From NCBI GenBank assembly GCA_964019335.1, contig OZ025727.1, positions 122,001 to 186,000 of the forward strand: a stretch of 64,000 nt of DNA. The letters are read 5' to 3'. The position numbers and the translations under genes are program-made. Of this stretch, positions 1 to 10,537 are shown in pieces (position 1 is the stretch's first letter; the number at the start of each line of letters is the position of its first letter). The notes beneath the pieces are model-generated. The model was not told where the DNA came from and ran no database searches. It saw nothing but the letters and a program-made list of their open reading frames with translations. Source of the stretch: Diplonema japonicum (taxonomy: Eukaryota > Euglenozoa > Diplonemea > Diplonemida > Diplonemidae).

Positions 1-60
1 TCAACGGGGACTAAACTCAGCTCGACAGTTGAGAACGTAACTTAAAAGAATTTTTTTGTG
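1..60 (+). repeat. Partial copy of a dispersed element (3' end)
   Basis: The stretch beginning with CAACGGGGACTAA and ending near CTTAAAAGAAT is closely similar to 17395-17455, where the same words follow a coding-like fragment. It looks like the 3' edge of a dispersed element cut by the window start. The rest of 61-445 holds no recognisable gene; it ends in T-rich and A-rich runs just before the first gene. Confidence 0.5.
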
Positions 61-386
61 TGCACACTTTATCTACGCTTCCTCAAAGCGACCCTCCCGT
101 CCACGGATAGGGCATGTCCAACACCACTTCCACGTGTATCGCTTGCTTGCGTTTTTTTCGTCGAACTTCACCTCCATCTTTGCAATATTTCTCAAGATGT
201 TCCCCCTAAAGCCGAACTTGCGATTAATGTGGCCTCTTTGGAATGCCCGACGCCAAAGTTAAACTTGATTTCTGCCATTTGTTTTTAAATTCTTTTGTCA
301 GGTATTTTACGTCTTCAGAGTTTTTTTTTTTCTTTTTTTTTTTCTTCTTTTTGCACCTTTCTGCTGGAAGTGGAAAAATCAAAAAG

Positions 387-418
<32 letters not shown>

Positions 419-445
419 GCACCTCACAGGACTTCGTCGATAACG

Positions 446-2143
446 ATGTTCGGCTCAAAGCGGAAAAAATGTGAGGACTTAGGTATTTCAGTTGACATCA
501 AACTCCCGCAGTTCAAGGTAGTGTGGGTTGGGGAGGAGGACGGCAGCGATGCAGATACTTACCAGGAATTCCTGGGAAGGTACAAAGGAGAGGTAGTGAG
601 GGTGGATGGTGAGGGTGGGATGTTTGCTGAGCTCGAAGGGGGCGGGGTAGGGTGGGTGGTCGGTGGGGGCGATGCTGCCACACGAGCTGCACTGGACAAC
701 GGCTTCATACAACTGGGAGGGCCTCCAGTGGGTGATGATGATGATGATGATGATGATGTGACAACAAAAAAGGAGTCCCCATTCGTGCTGTTCCTGGACA
801 ACCCTTGCTGCATCTTCGGGAACGACAAGCGTCAAGCTTCTGAGATCCCTTCCTCCTCCACGTGCGTTCGACACTCAGCGTCAATAGAATTTAGCCGCAG
901 GGGATTGAACATCTTTCAAAAAGGGTTTGCGGTGGGATGCTGTTTTATCGACCTTCTTTTTGGCATAAAAGAGATCATCTGCCCGAGGTCTGGCACACCC
1001 TTCCTTGTCACAGAAGCCCCAGATGACGCCCGCGGCTTGATCCACAAAGGACTCTCTGCCGAACTACAGCTGGCCTTCCCGCAAAACCCCAAATACTACA
1101 CTTGCCCCGAGGCGCTCACCCTCCTCACCCACGGGCAGACCTCTGGCATCGTTGTCACCATCCAGGGCAGCTACGCCAAGGTGGTTCCCATTCTGAACGG
1201 CGAGCCTCTCGTCAACTGCATCACCATCCATGACGGGTTCGAGTTACCTGTCTGGGAAACCCATGTGGCCCATGTTCTCCCTGGTGCAAAGGCCCATTCC
1301 CTTCGCACTGCCATCGCAGCGAAGGATTTGAGCGTCTTGCCTTTGGACAGATTTGGGTGGTGCAAGTCCGAGGAGTTCTATTCACTGTTGCAGCACCCCG
1401 ACTTCCCCCCCGAATGCAGTGAGCGTTCGTGGCTGGAGTGTGAGAAGGTGTTCTGCCAATCGATGGGTAGAATAGTGCAAAGGGCGCACATCGACCCTCG
1501 TGACAAACCGCCAACGATCGTGATGACAGGCCTCACCGAGAAGATCCACGAGTGTGTAAGGCTGCTCCCCAAGGCTGTGCTGATGAAGGTGTGCAAGAGG
1601 GTTGTGCTGGACGGTCCTGGGGCGGACATCCGTGGGATGTGTGAGCGTGTGGAGGAAGAACTGTTCCCCGACCCCCCTGAGGAGGGTGGGGTGTGGACCA
1701 TCGGAGGGGACCCTCTTGAGAAGGGGGTCTCGGATGGGCTTGTGCGGCAGCAGCAGGCAGGGTCGCGGTTCTACGAGGTGAGGGACACTGTGTACAACCT
1801 CGAGATGTTTACAGCCACGCAAGGGGGGACAGTGCAAATCATCGCATCACTACAGCCCCCCACACCCCCCACATTCTCAAGCCTCCCTCCTGATGTTGTG
1901 CGGACTGTCCTCTCTTTCCTGGGCCCTCTTCTTATCTACACAGATGGGCACAGGGTCACACGAGGACCTCTGGGGCAGAGTACCCGGCAAGCATACCTCG
2001 GGGGTCTGGTTGCTGTGGAGAGGACGTCGAGGAAGGCCATCAAAGAGGCTTCTAAGTTGGACAGCAGGAGGGGCGTCCGTGTGCTCATGGAAGTCTTCGA
2101 GGTCAGGAAAGACAAGAAGCCCGTGAAGTGCTCTATCTGCTAA
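446..2143 (+). CDS. Divergent actin-related protein with F-box-like C-terminus and CaaX-like end
   Basis: 565 residues. Residues of roughly 110-430 follow the actin fold order. A beta-strand plus DNPCC stands where actin has its first phosphate loop (DNGSG). PFLVTEAPDD matches the conserved LLTEAP segment, TSGIVV...VVPILNGEPL matches actin's TGIVLDSGDG...VPIYEGY, and VLDGPGADIRGMCERVEEEL falls near the last ATP-site segment. The second phosphate-loop Asp/Gly residues are not kept, so nucleotide binding is doubtful. An Asp8 run lies at about 99-106, encoded by GAT repeats. Residues from about 477 (SSLPPDVVRTVLSFLGP) read like the start of an F-box, which would link the protein to SCF ubiquitin ligases. 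The last four residues, CSIC, after a basic stretch, could be a prenylation CaaX box. The start is the first ATG after an A-rich leader. The actin relation is moderately sure, F-box and CaaX are inferences. Confidence 0.65.
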   Translation: MFGSKRKKCEDLGISVDIKLPQFKVVWVGEEDGSDADTYQEFLGRYKGEVVRVDGEGGMFAELEGGGVGWVVGGGDAATRAALDNGFIQLGGPPVGDDDDDDDDVTTKKESPFVLFLDNPCCIFGNDKRQASEIPSSSTCVRHSASIEFSRRGLNIFQKGFAVGCCFIDLLFGIKEIICPRSGTPFLVTEAPDDARGLIHKGLSAELQLAFPQNPKYYTCPEALTLLTHGQTSGIVVTIQGSYAKVVPILNGEPLVNCITIHDGFELPVWETHVAHVLPGAKAHSLRTAIAAKDLSVLPLDRFGWCKSEEFYSLLQHPDFPPECSERSWLECEKVFCQSMGRIVQRAHIDPRDKPPTIVMTGLTEKIHECVRLLPKAVLMKVCKRVVLDGPGADIRGMCERVEEELFPDPPEEGGVWTIGGDPLEKGVSDGLVRQQQAGSRFYEVRDTVYNLEMFTATQGGTVQIIASLQPPTPPTFSSLPPDVVRTVLSFLGPLLIYTDGHRVTRGPLGQSTRQAYLGGLVAVERTSRKAIKEASKLDSRRGVRVLMEVFEVRKDKKPVKCSIC

Positions 2144-3058
2144 AAGAAAGAAGGGAAAAAAAAATAGAAAACAACATCGAATCTTTAATGTTCTATCTCA
2201 AAAAATCTCTTATTTCTCTTATTTTTCTTCAGCTGCACCGGCAGACATTTGATTCACGAAAAGAATAATACCCCCCCCCCCCCCCCCCCCTCTTTTATAT
2301 TTCCCTTTAAAAGATGTTCAGACAACGCAACCAATTTCTTTTTTATTTTGTTCTTTTGCATCTAAAACGTTGGTTTTTACTTTTTTTTAAAAACGAGCCG
2401 GGTTTTCAAGGTGTAACCAAAACTAGGATAATAATAATAAAAAAAGAAAAAACCCCACCCTTTCAAACCCGTCTCTCATTACAAATGAAAACAAGAGCAT
2501 GCTTGTCACTTGTGGTTGCAGGGGGGGGTTTTTTTTTTAAACTCAAAAATTATTTCCCGCGAAGTAAGATCCTGTTTCTCGTTCAAAAACCCCCCCCTGC
2601 CACCACGCGTAACATAATGATATCTTTGTCATTTAATGAACGGTTACCCTCCCCCCCTTTTTTTTACCAACCAGCTAACCAGAAATCGAGTTTATTGTAT
2701 TTGAAGGGGCAGCAAGACTTTTTTGGCCGGGTCTAGGTACGCGACGACACCTCCCCTTAAGCGAGTCATTTAAAGGCAAACCTTGGCCGTCTGTCATCAG
2801 TTCCCGCACAAGCAGACCACTCAAAAACAGCGATAACATGACCATGCGAGGTATACTCACTCCAATGTGTAGTTTGACTACACACACCGGGTCCCCGGTA
2901 AGGGCCAGTAGGGAGTTTTTCACTTCACAGTATTTTGTTTCATTCCCTTCCCCCCCCCCCCCCCCCCCCCCCCGCTTCACTGGCAACCAATACCTCTAGG
3001 AGGGCGTAGGAAGAGAGGGAGGAGAGGAGAAAAACGAAAAAGAAAAAGAAAAAAAAAA
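2144..3058. other. Intergenic, homopolymer-rich
   Basis: No gene seen. Contains C20 at 2271-2290 and C24 at 2950-2973. A segment at about 2725-2770 resembles 7450-7490 (GGCCGGGTC...GACGACAC). The 19-mer AATGTGTAGTTTGACTACA near 2863-2882 recurs near 48695. The run just before 3059 is A/G-rich and ends in A10 against the start codon. Confidence 0.5.
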
Positions 3059-4042
3059 ATGAAAGTCCTCGCAGCAGTCTGGTTCGCCGCCTGTCTAAAA
3101 GCAACGATCTGTCAGGAATGCATCGCGAATGAGTACTCGCTGTGTGTGGCTAACGGCAACAACGCTGCCACATGCAAAGCAACAACAGAACTCTTCGATA
3201 AAAGGGCAACCTGCGGCTGCAACGCACAAGTAGTAGGTGTATGTGCTATGGATCACAACTGCACGAGTTCTTGTCTATCCGCCATGGCCTCGGAGGGCTG
3301 CGAAGCATCATGGTGCACTCTGTCACTGGTGACAAAGACCACCAGGCTGACCACCGTCTACAGGTTCGCAAAAGAGACCAACGCCACCCAAGTCCAGCAA
3401 ATTCTCCAACCGATCCTGGATTACTTCCTCGCAATAAACCTTAAGACAACTATTGTTGTTTCAGACGTGTCCATCCCAACACCCACGCCCACCCTGCAAC
3501 CAGGCGCGACACAACAGGATGTTGATCGGATTTGCTCCGAAATGGTGTACACATCTGACTGTGAGAAGGGTACCATGGGTTACTGCAAGTGGACGGGAGC
3601 AGAATGTGTCCACAATGGTGCGCGGATCTCTTCACAGCCAGCAGCTCAACAGGAAGTAACTTCTTCGGGTAATGGACCGTGGGACGCTACTGTACAAGTT
3701 GTTATTCAAAACACGACAAAACTTATGCACAGTGATATCCCTGTCCTGCTCTCAGGTCTATTAGACAGTGTCGCCGCCTCTGTTCAGAACGCGGAGCTGC
3801 AGCGTGCTACAATAACCGAGGTTCTCGGGGAAGGAAGCGCTTCACCTAACGGCAGTCAGATGTCTACTGGAACCGCGATCGCCATCATGTCTGGCATTGT
3901 GGTCAGTATGCTGGTGTTGGGGTTTGCCGCGTACTTGTACTTCAAACGGGAGCACCAGGCGGAAAACAGGGTTGCCAGCACTCCTCAGAATGTGGAGCTG
4001 ACCGGGAAGACCGGAGACGAGGAACAGCAAAAAATGGGTTGA
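3059..4042 (+). CDS. Cysteine-rich type I membrane protein, short form (family member 1)
   Basis: 327 residues. A signal peptide (about 1-19) is followed by an N-terminal domain of paired cysteines ending in a GC-x3-WC motif, then a VYRF segment. A Pro/Thr linker follows (PTPTPTLQPG), then a short module with DCEKGTMGYCKWTGAEC, a juxtamembrane region, one transmembrane helix (about 272-295, starting GTAIAIMSGI) and a charged cytoplasmic tail of about 32 residues. Several N-x-S/T sites suggest glycosylation. This is the shortest of seven paralogues in the window: it lacks the repeated D[DV]xR-x-C modules of the long forms. Likely displayed on the cell or endomembrane surface; ligand or role unknown. 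The reading frame is intact and opens right after an A-run; a T52 run begins four bases after the stop. Confidence 0.85.
   Translation: MKVLAAVWFAACLKATICQECIANEYSLCVANGNNAATCKATTELFDKRATCGCNAQVVGVCAMDHNCTSSCLSAMASEGCEASWCTLSLVTKTTRLTTVYRFAKETNATQVQQILQPILDYFLAINLKTTIVVSDVSIPTPTPTLQPGATQQDVDRICSEMVYTSDCEKGTMGYCKWTGAECVHNGARISSQPAAQQEVTSSGNGPWDATVQVVIQNTTKLMHSDIPVLLSGLLDSVAASVQNAELQRATITEVLGEGSASPNGSQMSTGTAIAIMSGIVVSMLVLGFAAYLYFKREHQAENRVASTPQNVELTGKTGDEEQQKMG

Positions 4043-4045
<3 letters not shown>

Positions 4046-4097
<52 letters not shown>
4046..4097 (+). repeat. T52 homopolymer directly after a stop codon
   Basis: Uninterrupted run of 52 T starting four bases after the TGA of the preceding gene. 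It is one of the two longest homopolymers in the window (the other is T51 at 57320-57370). Confidence 0.95.
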
Positions 4098-4101
<4 letters not shown>

Positions 4102-5117
4102 TTGAGGTAGCATTGGGGTAATTACACGGCTCTTTTTTTTTTTTTCGTGTGTGTTTTATGTATTTTTTTTCGTGCGCTCGCTATGTTGTGGATGCGCCTC
4201 ATTGCTCAATTTTTCTTTTTTGTTATTTTTTTTTTCTCGAAATCGAGACAACTTTTTTTTCCCCCCTTCTTTCAAAGCTATTTCTAATTGTCGATACAGC
4301 GAGGAAAGAAAAAGAGAAAAAAGAAACCAAAAAAAAAAAAAAAAAAAAAAAGAAAGAAAACGACAAAAGTTCGAAAAAAGAAAAAAGAAACTTACTGTAA
4401 TACGAAAAATTACCGGAAGGAACAACTTTAAGGATCAAGGAAAATGAAAATGAAAGCACAATAACCTTAAAGTAAAACAAGAAGTGGTTAATGAAAAGCT
4501 TACAGGGTCACTGAAGAGTTTGGTTTTCTCTTGGCAGGGAGGCCCACAGCCCTTGAGGGGGAAATGTCCGGAAGGAAAATCATCCAGGCATTTTTCCTTT
4601 CGGTGATTTTCGTTTTTTTTTATATATGAGCTCGTCCGGAAAAAAATGTCAACAAATGACCCTCTTTTGCAACGGAAAATCCTCGGAAAATTTCTAAGTA
4701 CAAAAGTAGTCCGACACCACTTTGTGTGCAGAATTGCGGTCTGGTGTGTTCACCATTATAGGTCACAATGCGCGCCGTTTGTTTCATTTCTAAAACGCAC
4801 GTGCAAAAACATGCTCTTTAGAATGTTTTTTTTTTTTTTTTTTTTTTTTTTAGTTTTTAGCATTCGGAAATTGTAAATGACCCAGGCTCCATATTTCTTT
4901 TTGTTTTCTTCAATAGATGGGAAATCTGTGAAACTTAAGGGCCTGCCACCTTCATGGCAAAACAAGCATCGCAATTGAAAGAACGGCGTCATGTACACCA
5001 TATATGTCATCTTCCTATGGTTGCGTGGTGCTCTTTTTTTGCTCAAATAATCAAAACAAGAACTTTTCGGAGGTGCCCAAAAAAGTGTTGACGGACGAGC
5101 TCATATTACTTTTTTTT
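4098..5117. other. Intergenic, low complexity
   Basis: No gene supported. The words GTTGAGGTAGCATT near 4101 recur near 9547. GAAATGTCCGGAAGGAAAA near 4561 recurs inside the MITE at 52751-52870. The rest is T-rich and A-rich runs. Confidence 0.5.
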
Positions 5118-5121
5118 TTAA

Positions 5122-6979
5122 CCACTAAAGGACCATGAGGACATATGTGTCCTTAAGAAAAATTATCTTTTCTATGTGACACTTTTTGTGCCACACAGCC
5201 CCTGGACTTTACTAAGACCCATTGCTCCGCGATTTTTTTTTAATTTGAAATACCCTTTTGCGCGAAGAACAAACACAAAAACCCGTCCCCAAGGGGGTTG
5301 CTTGGTGTCCTTTTGTACTTATTTGAGAGCAGCTTCTCAGGACCTTCTCAAGTGCTTCTTCCAACTCCAGTACCACCTCAGATTAGGGTGGTGTGCGCTG
5401 GGGGACAAATATCAACCGTATACCGGCCAGGAAGTGACATGGGTACAGGGGTCCAGCAACATCGAACAGCAACATGGATAGGCTACAACTTTTCTGTTTG
5501 TTTATCACAAACAGCTTGCTGAGGTCCATTATCAGCTGTTCGAAGGTGTATGCCACATCCAAGGGCACCACATCCAAGGGCACCACATCCAAGGGCACCA
5601 CATCCAAGGGCACCACATTCGACGCAGACGTGGTACAACTGAACACCTGGATCGCCGTCTGGGTTCTGCCCGCCTTGATGGACGAAGTCTGCAGGGCGGG
5701 CGTCAAGGACTGCTGGTCTACAAAGGAAGAGATTGCAACGCCTTACATAGGCCGTGTCCTGGGCCGCGCCACATTTATCCATATCTTCTTGTTGTGTCCA
5801 CTTTGACTCACAGGGCAACGGGACACTATCAAAAGTGGAGATGCTGCATTCCCGGACTCCCCCAGCTGGAAAGCTGCATACCACCCCCGGTCAAGGGCTG
5901 AGCATTGATTCGCTCCTTCTCCCGCCTTAAGCACAGCGTTTTTCGACCAGCTAAACGCAAGCGCTATGGCTTTAAGGTGTACACCGTCGCATTCATGCAC
6001 AGGGTGCGCGCTTAACATTAGAATTTACCCTGGTGGGGACCCGGAGGACACGGTACCATGTCTTCTGCGACAGTTCGAGCATCGTGGTCATTGGGTTGCG
6101 ATGGATAATCTTTATTCTAATTACCAGCTCTTCTGCTCTCTTTTGAGTATGGGTATGCATGCTATCGGAGGTTCAGCGCAACAGAAAAATACAACCCCAT
6201 GGGCATGGTTCAACTCCGGAAGACGACAGTGGGCAGAAAAACGAAAAAGGAGGCCAGCAAACAAATCTCACGCCATGACAGAGTCATGCGGCAGAGTTCG
6301 GACAGCATCCGGTTCCTCTTGTGGCACGGCCGTACTAAACCCGTGTTAACCTTTTCGGCTTTGCCTATAATTTTGCCTTTATTCTCTACGACTTTGCCTA
6401 TAGTATGAAATTCACCTCAAGGCTGTGCCAAAAATAAATTTGATAAATTTCGGTGTGCGGGTGGGTGCTCACCGTTGGAAATAAAAAAAAAACAATTTTA
6501 CACCTGCAAAACGTGCAATGTTGCCCTGTGCCCTGAGTGCTTTGAGATTTTTCATACAAAAAAATGACTACCCTGACATGGTAAAATACCGACAATTCTG
6601 GGGACGCTTGAAAAAAAAAGAATCCTCAAAGGCTCCAGCGTCCGCCAGGACCCAATGTTGGAAGAAAATCGACATCTGTGGGAAAAAAAAAAAGTGGGGG
6701 AGGCTGTCCTCTGCCCAAGCGCCCTCGAGTGGGTTGAGCAAGGTCGCTCGCGACACTCAGTACTTTGTCGTATATTTCCTCTCCCGGCCCCGTATGAACA
6801 CTAAGTAAGCCCCCCTGCATGAAAAATAAATTGTTTTTTTTACCCCCTGGGTCACGTGCTTTTTAAAGGGTATAGTGTACTTTCCTATGGTTAAACTCTC
6901 GCATTTTTTTTTTTCCCCCGGGTTCGTAAATAGACGGTCCTTGGCACTTTTTTCGCCAAAACCCCCGGTCCTTTAGTGG
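5122..6979 (+). mobile_element. piggyBac-like element A with TIRs and TTAA target sites
   Basis: The ends are perfect 13-bp inverted repeats (CCACTAAAGGACC at 5122-5134; its complement at 6967-6979). Both are flanked by TTAA (5118-5121 and 6980-6983), the target site used by piggyBac transposases. Total length is 1858 bp. Inside is a decayed transposase on the + strand, described separately. The TIR differs from element B, so this is a different subfamily. Confidence 0.85.
5474..6350 (+). pseudogene. Decayed piggyBac-type transposase (element A)
   Basis: Pieces of the DDE_Tnp_1_7 family appear in different frames. DCWSTKEEIATPYIGRVLG at about 5710-5765 matches the conserved DYW...P segment. 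LSIDSLLLPP near 5900 corresponds to the first catalytic Asp region, and RPAKRKRYGFKVY near 5950 to the KP-x-KYGFK segment. ALNIRIYPG follows in another frame near 6010, and HWVAMDNLYSNYQLFCSLL near 6090-6145 holds the second catalytic Asp. Frameshifts separate these blocks, so the gene is dead. A 15-bp unit is repeated four times in tandem at 5556-5615 (peptide TSKGT x4) within the N-terminal part. Confidence 0.75.
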
Positions 6980-6983
6980 TTAA

Positions 6984-8122
6984 AACAATTCTAGTGTTGG
7001 GATGACAGTACTAGTGTAATTGTTCTTCTTTGAACAGTGAGCCCCCCCTCCCTTCCCCCGCGCACACTGAAGTTTTATGTGCAACAAAAAAAGAAAAGAA
7101 AAAAAAGGGGGGGGGAACTATTTTCTTAGTTCAGAACACATCTATATATATTATTATATGTTTTTTTATTACAGTGAAAGCATATTCCCCCCCCCCCTGC
7201 TTTCTTGTTACCTTGGTCTTTTTTTTCTTCTCCCCCCCCCCCCCCCCTAAAGTTTAAGGTGGACACTTGGCAATGAATGCCAGTTGACTATATAGAGGAA
7301 TTGAAAAAAAAGAAAAAAAAAAAAAAAAACAAAGATCCCTCCAGGTTGGAGGAGATGCGCTCTTTTAGTTTTTTTTTGTTTGTTTTTGTTTATGTTTTTT
7401 TTTTTTTTTTTTATGTTGTTTGTGTGTCTCTTTCGAAAAATGCAGCAAGACCCCTGGCCGGGTCAAGGTGCGAACGACACATGTTAGCCTTCTTCTTTCT
7501 CCCCCCTCCCCCCCCCCCATTATTAACACTCCCCCCCCCCCCCCTTAAGCAAGTTATTTCGCCATGTCTGGACCATTGGCAGCGGTTATTTGTTCCCTCA
7601 CTCAATTTTTTTTTTTTTTTTCCCACGACCCCATATCTCTGGGACCCTTTCTGGGGTTGGGGGGAAAAAAAAACCTCTTTTTTTTTCGTTTACTACATGG
7701 CCTGCGTTAGAACGCAAGCATAACGTTATCAAAATTGATATTTTTAAAAATACCCGGTACCAAATCCCAGAACACAAAAAAAAAAAAAGCCCATAATCTT
7801 GTTACGTACCCCGTTATTTGAAACGATATCGAATTAAAAATAACTTTATTTTTAATTCGGGACAAAATATTTTTAAAAAAAATAACGTTATTTTTCTTTT
7901 TTTTTTTTTAACTCAGAATAACTGTTTTAATTCTGCGAATGACCCCCGAGGATTTTTGCCATGTCGGGAAAATGCCGGCGCGCACCATAAAAAAAAAAAA
8001 CCTTTATTTTTAAGAAATTATTATTCTTTTGCTTGAACAAGAAAAAACAAATTTTATATATATTATATAATGCATGGTTGCATTGTGTTTTCTTCTTTTT
8101 TTTTTTCTTTCTTCTTTTTTAC
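6984..8122. other. Intergenic, palindromes and homopolymers
   Basis: No gene. Contains a copy of the CAGTG...CACTG motif (7033-7080), C-runs and T-runs, and an AT-rich palindrome cluster at 7715-7935 that includes TAACGTTA words and the hairpin at 7830-7859. Confidence 0.5.
7830..7859. other. Perfect AT-rich hairpin
   Basis: Arms CGAATTAAAAATA and its exact complement, 13 bp each, separated by the four bases ACTT. A further perfect palindrome around AATAACGTTATT lies about 30 bp downstream. Confidence 0.75.
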
Positions 8123-8144
8123 AAGAACGAGTCTTTGACTTGAA

Positions 8145-9269
8145 TTGTCTAAACAAAAGGGGAACGTTGGCAAGTTTTCACCAAACAACGGCCCAGTTCC
8201 TCTTTTCTTTTCTTTCAGGAAGCACCTGAAGGTCCACCTGCGAACGGCCCTAGAAGAGAGCAGACCCTCCTTTCAGGGGAACATCGACGAGAAGGCCACC
8301 AACGAGCTACACTTGCACCTGGCGACCCGAAATCCGCCTAAAGCTCGAAGGGTGCTACAGGTGATAGTGGGGGCCGTTTTCCCGTTCCATCCCAAGGTCA
8401 TCAACGACACGGACGGGGGGCGGACGAAATGCATGGGATGCGACGCTACTTTCGACATTTCGCAACATACGTCAAGGCTCCTGGAGCACACCCTCTGGGA
8501 CTGCCAGGCGCACGAGCACATCAGGACAGCATCCGAGAAGCGGGCGGCACTATGCGCACAACGTAACCAGTGGCCCCGGTGCACACAACTGCATGGCATT
8601 GCGACGGGGGGGCTCGTGCTGGAAACAGCTGAGTTACAGCTAATGATGGCGGAAATTACTGGCAACTTGCAGCTCGCCTTTGCACGAAAGAAGACAGTGG
8701 ACTTCAGTGTTCACTTGTGGAACAGGCCCTTCGAGAAGGGGTGTCTGCTCAAGCCGCGGTCACTGAGGTGGTACTACGACAACGGTTTGAGGCAGCAGTA
8801 CCTCCCGCGGCTGTTCCCGCACGTCATCCGATGGCTCTCGGCCCTTCACTGGGGCACAACAGGTGGACAGGTCTCCAGGCTTGAGCTGGCCGTAGACTTC
8901 ATTGCCACAGAGGGACTCTCGCCTTGTGGAGAGGGTGAGGACATCCAGGAGAGCGCGCGTGTCATAGGCCGGGTGATAACGGCACTAGAACGCATCCACA
9001 CCAATAAGCGCATAGCGCCCCTCATTCCAGCTGCTTCGGTAGACTCTGTCCACTCCCTACGCACGTTGGGTTACTACAACGGCTCCATAAGGGGCTACTC
9101 CTCTAGACCGGTATTCGCCTCCCCGGCGACCCGCCACATCCTTGAGAAACAACTGTACAACTATTGTGTCCTTACCAACTCGGTTGAGGGTTTCATACCA
9201 AAGGTACCGAGGAGGGTGAACGAGGGGCCGAAGGCCACACCACAACAGAAAGGTTCGATCAAAAGATAG
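8145..9269 (+). CDS. Retroelement-like ORF, probably the C-terminal part of a non-LTR retrotransposon polyprotein
   Basis: Open frame of 374 codons; real coding probably begins near 8220, after the ...TTTCAG junction, because the first codons are low complexity. CMGCDATFD...LLEHTLWDC is a Cys/His cluster like the zinc knuckles found after reverse transcriptases. The later block VIRWLSALHW...SRLELAVDF recurs in a second, frameshifted copy at 40695-41056, which shows it is repetitive and mobile. No reverse transcriptase domain remains upstream, so this is a 5'-truncated insertion, the usual fate of target-primed retrotransposons. It is followed 12 bp later by the dispersed 3' tail motif (9282-9322) and a T-rich run. 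The retroelement call is inference; the repeat nature is seen. Confidence 0.5.
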   Translation: MSKQKGNVGKFSPNNGPVPLFFSFRKHLKVHLRTALEESRPSFQGNIDEKATNELHLHLATRNPPKARRVLQVIVGAVFPFHPKVINDTDGGRTKCMGCDATFDISQHTSRLLEHTLWDCQAHEHIRTASEKRAALCAQRNQWPRCTQLHGIATGGLVLETAELQLMMAEITGNLQLAFARKKTVDFSVHLWNRPFEKGCLLKPRSLRWYYDNGLRQQYLPRLFPHVIRWLSALHWGTTGGQVSRLELAVDFIATEGLSPCGEGEDIQESARVIGRVITALERIHTNKRIAPLIPAASVDSVHSLRTLGYYNGSIRGYSSRPVFASPATRHILEKQLYNYCVLTNSVEGFIPKVPRRVNEGPKATPQQKGSIKR

Positions 9270-9281
9270 ATTGAGACTCTT

Positions 9282-9322
9282 CAGGCGTCCTGTCACATAC
9301 CGCAGGTACCCTTAAATGTCTC
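9282..9322 (+). repeat. Dispersed tail motif, copy 1
   Basis: GCGTCCTGTCACATACCGCA followed by GGTACCCTTAAATGTCTC and a T-run. Near-identical or related copies lie at 14738-14785, 39484-39524 and 48516-48556; shorter relatives (GTCCTGTCACACCCTGCAGG) lie near 36454 and 40034. Here it directly follows the retroelement-like ORF, so it is probably that element's 3' tail. Confidence 0.7.
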
Positions 9323-9910
9323 TTTTTTTTTTTCTTTTTTTTTCCTTTTTTTTTTTTTTTCCCTTTTTTTTTTCTTCTTCTTTTGACAAGCAGCAAATCT
9401 CCTTGGTCTTTAGAGATACAATGGTCCCCCCCCCCTTTTTTTTCCTTGGGTTGTTACTGTTACTTACATTTCTTCCCAGGGGATCCTTTCCCCCCCCTTT
9501 TTTATTTTTTTTATATAAATAACAATTATTGTCATAGCTACAAAGAGTTGAGGTAGCATTAGAGTACCTCCTACAGGGCTACAGGTACTCGGCACGAAAC
9601 AACCTCTTTGTCCTTTTGTCAAAGCCATCGCATGATTCCCCAGGAAGGCCACAGCGAAAATTGGGTAACATGAACAATCGAAGGCCCCCCCCCCCCCCCC
9701 CCCCCCGAGGCCGAGGGGAAAATTTTAAATTGTTCTGCCTCTATGTTATAGACTCCCTCTCTCTCTTTCCCCACCTTTTTTTTTTTCTTCTCACGGTGAG
9801 CACCCACCCGCACACCGAAATTTATCAATTTTTTTTTTTTTTTTCAAAGCTCCTTTTTTTGTATTCTTTATATGTTCTTTTAATTCCTTGTTTTCCTTGC
9901 TCTGCTATAA

Positions 9911-9941
<31 letters not shown>

Positions 9942-10505
9942 TAAAATTTATTTATTTATGGTTTTCTTCTTCTTTTATTCCCCCCCCCTTCTTTTAATAT
10001 TTATGGTCTATTATTTCGCTATTTGTCAAAAAAGACAACCCCCCCCCCCCCAAAGAAATTGAACTATTTCAAAAAAAAAGATTCATTACGAACGATAGAA
10101 GTGCCCTGGAGTGTGTAAATTCGAAAGAGTTCATTAAAAGTGTTGAATTGCTGAAGGGACGCTTTTTTTTTCTCTCTCTCTCTCTCTCTCTCTCCCCCCC
10201 GGGCCCCTGCCTGTTTTAAAGTTTAAGAAGACGTGCAAGAAGGTATCCTATTTCGGTCAGTTTTTGACTATCGATTACCAGGGGGGGGGGGGGGGGGATT
10301 TCTTCAAAAAAAAGCCTTTTTTTTCAAACTTGCAAGTGGTTGCCCTTGCTGTTGAAGCTATTCATACCCCCAAGTTCTGTTTTCTTCTCTTTTCTTTTTC
10401 TTTTTCTTTCTTTTTTTTTTTTTTTTTGTTTTTGTTTTCCTAGTCATGTTGACAAAAAGACAAGGGCCAGCGGGCCACCGACAGCCTTTGTCTTTCTCTG
10501 AACTT

Positions 10506-10537
<32 letters not shown>

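Noticed and set aside
2314-2736. 140-codon + frame after the actin-related gene
   Set aside because: Low-complexity, F/P/K-rich, no domain, crosses several homopolymers.
4046-4097. Homopolymer runs as sequencing or assembly error
   Set aside because: Runs of all four bases occur throughout and are shared between duplicated flanks, so they appear real, though exact lengths may be inaccurate.
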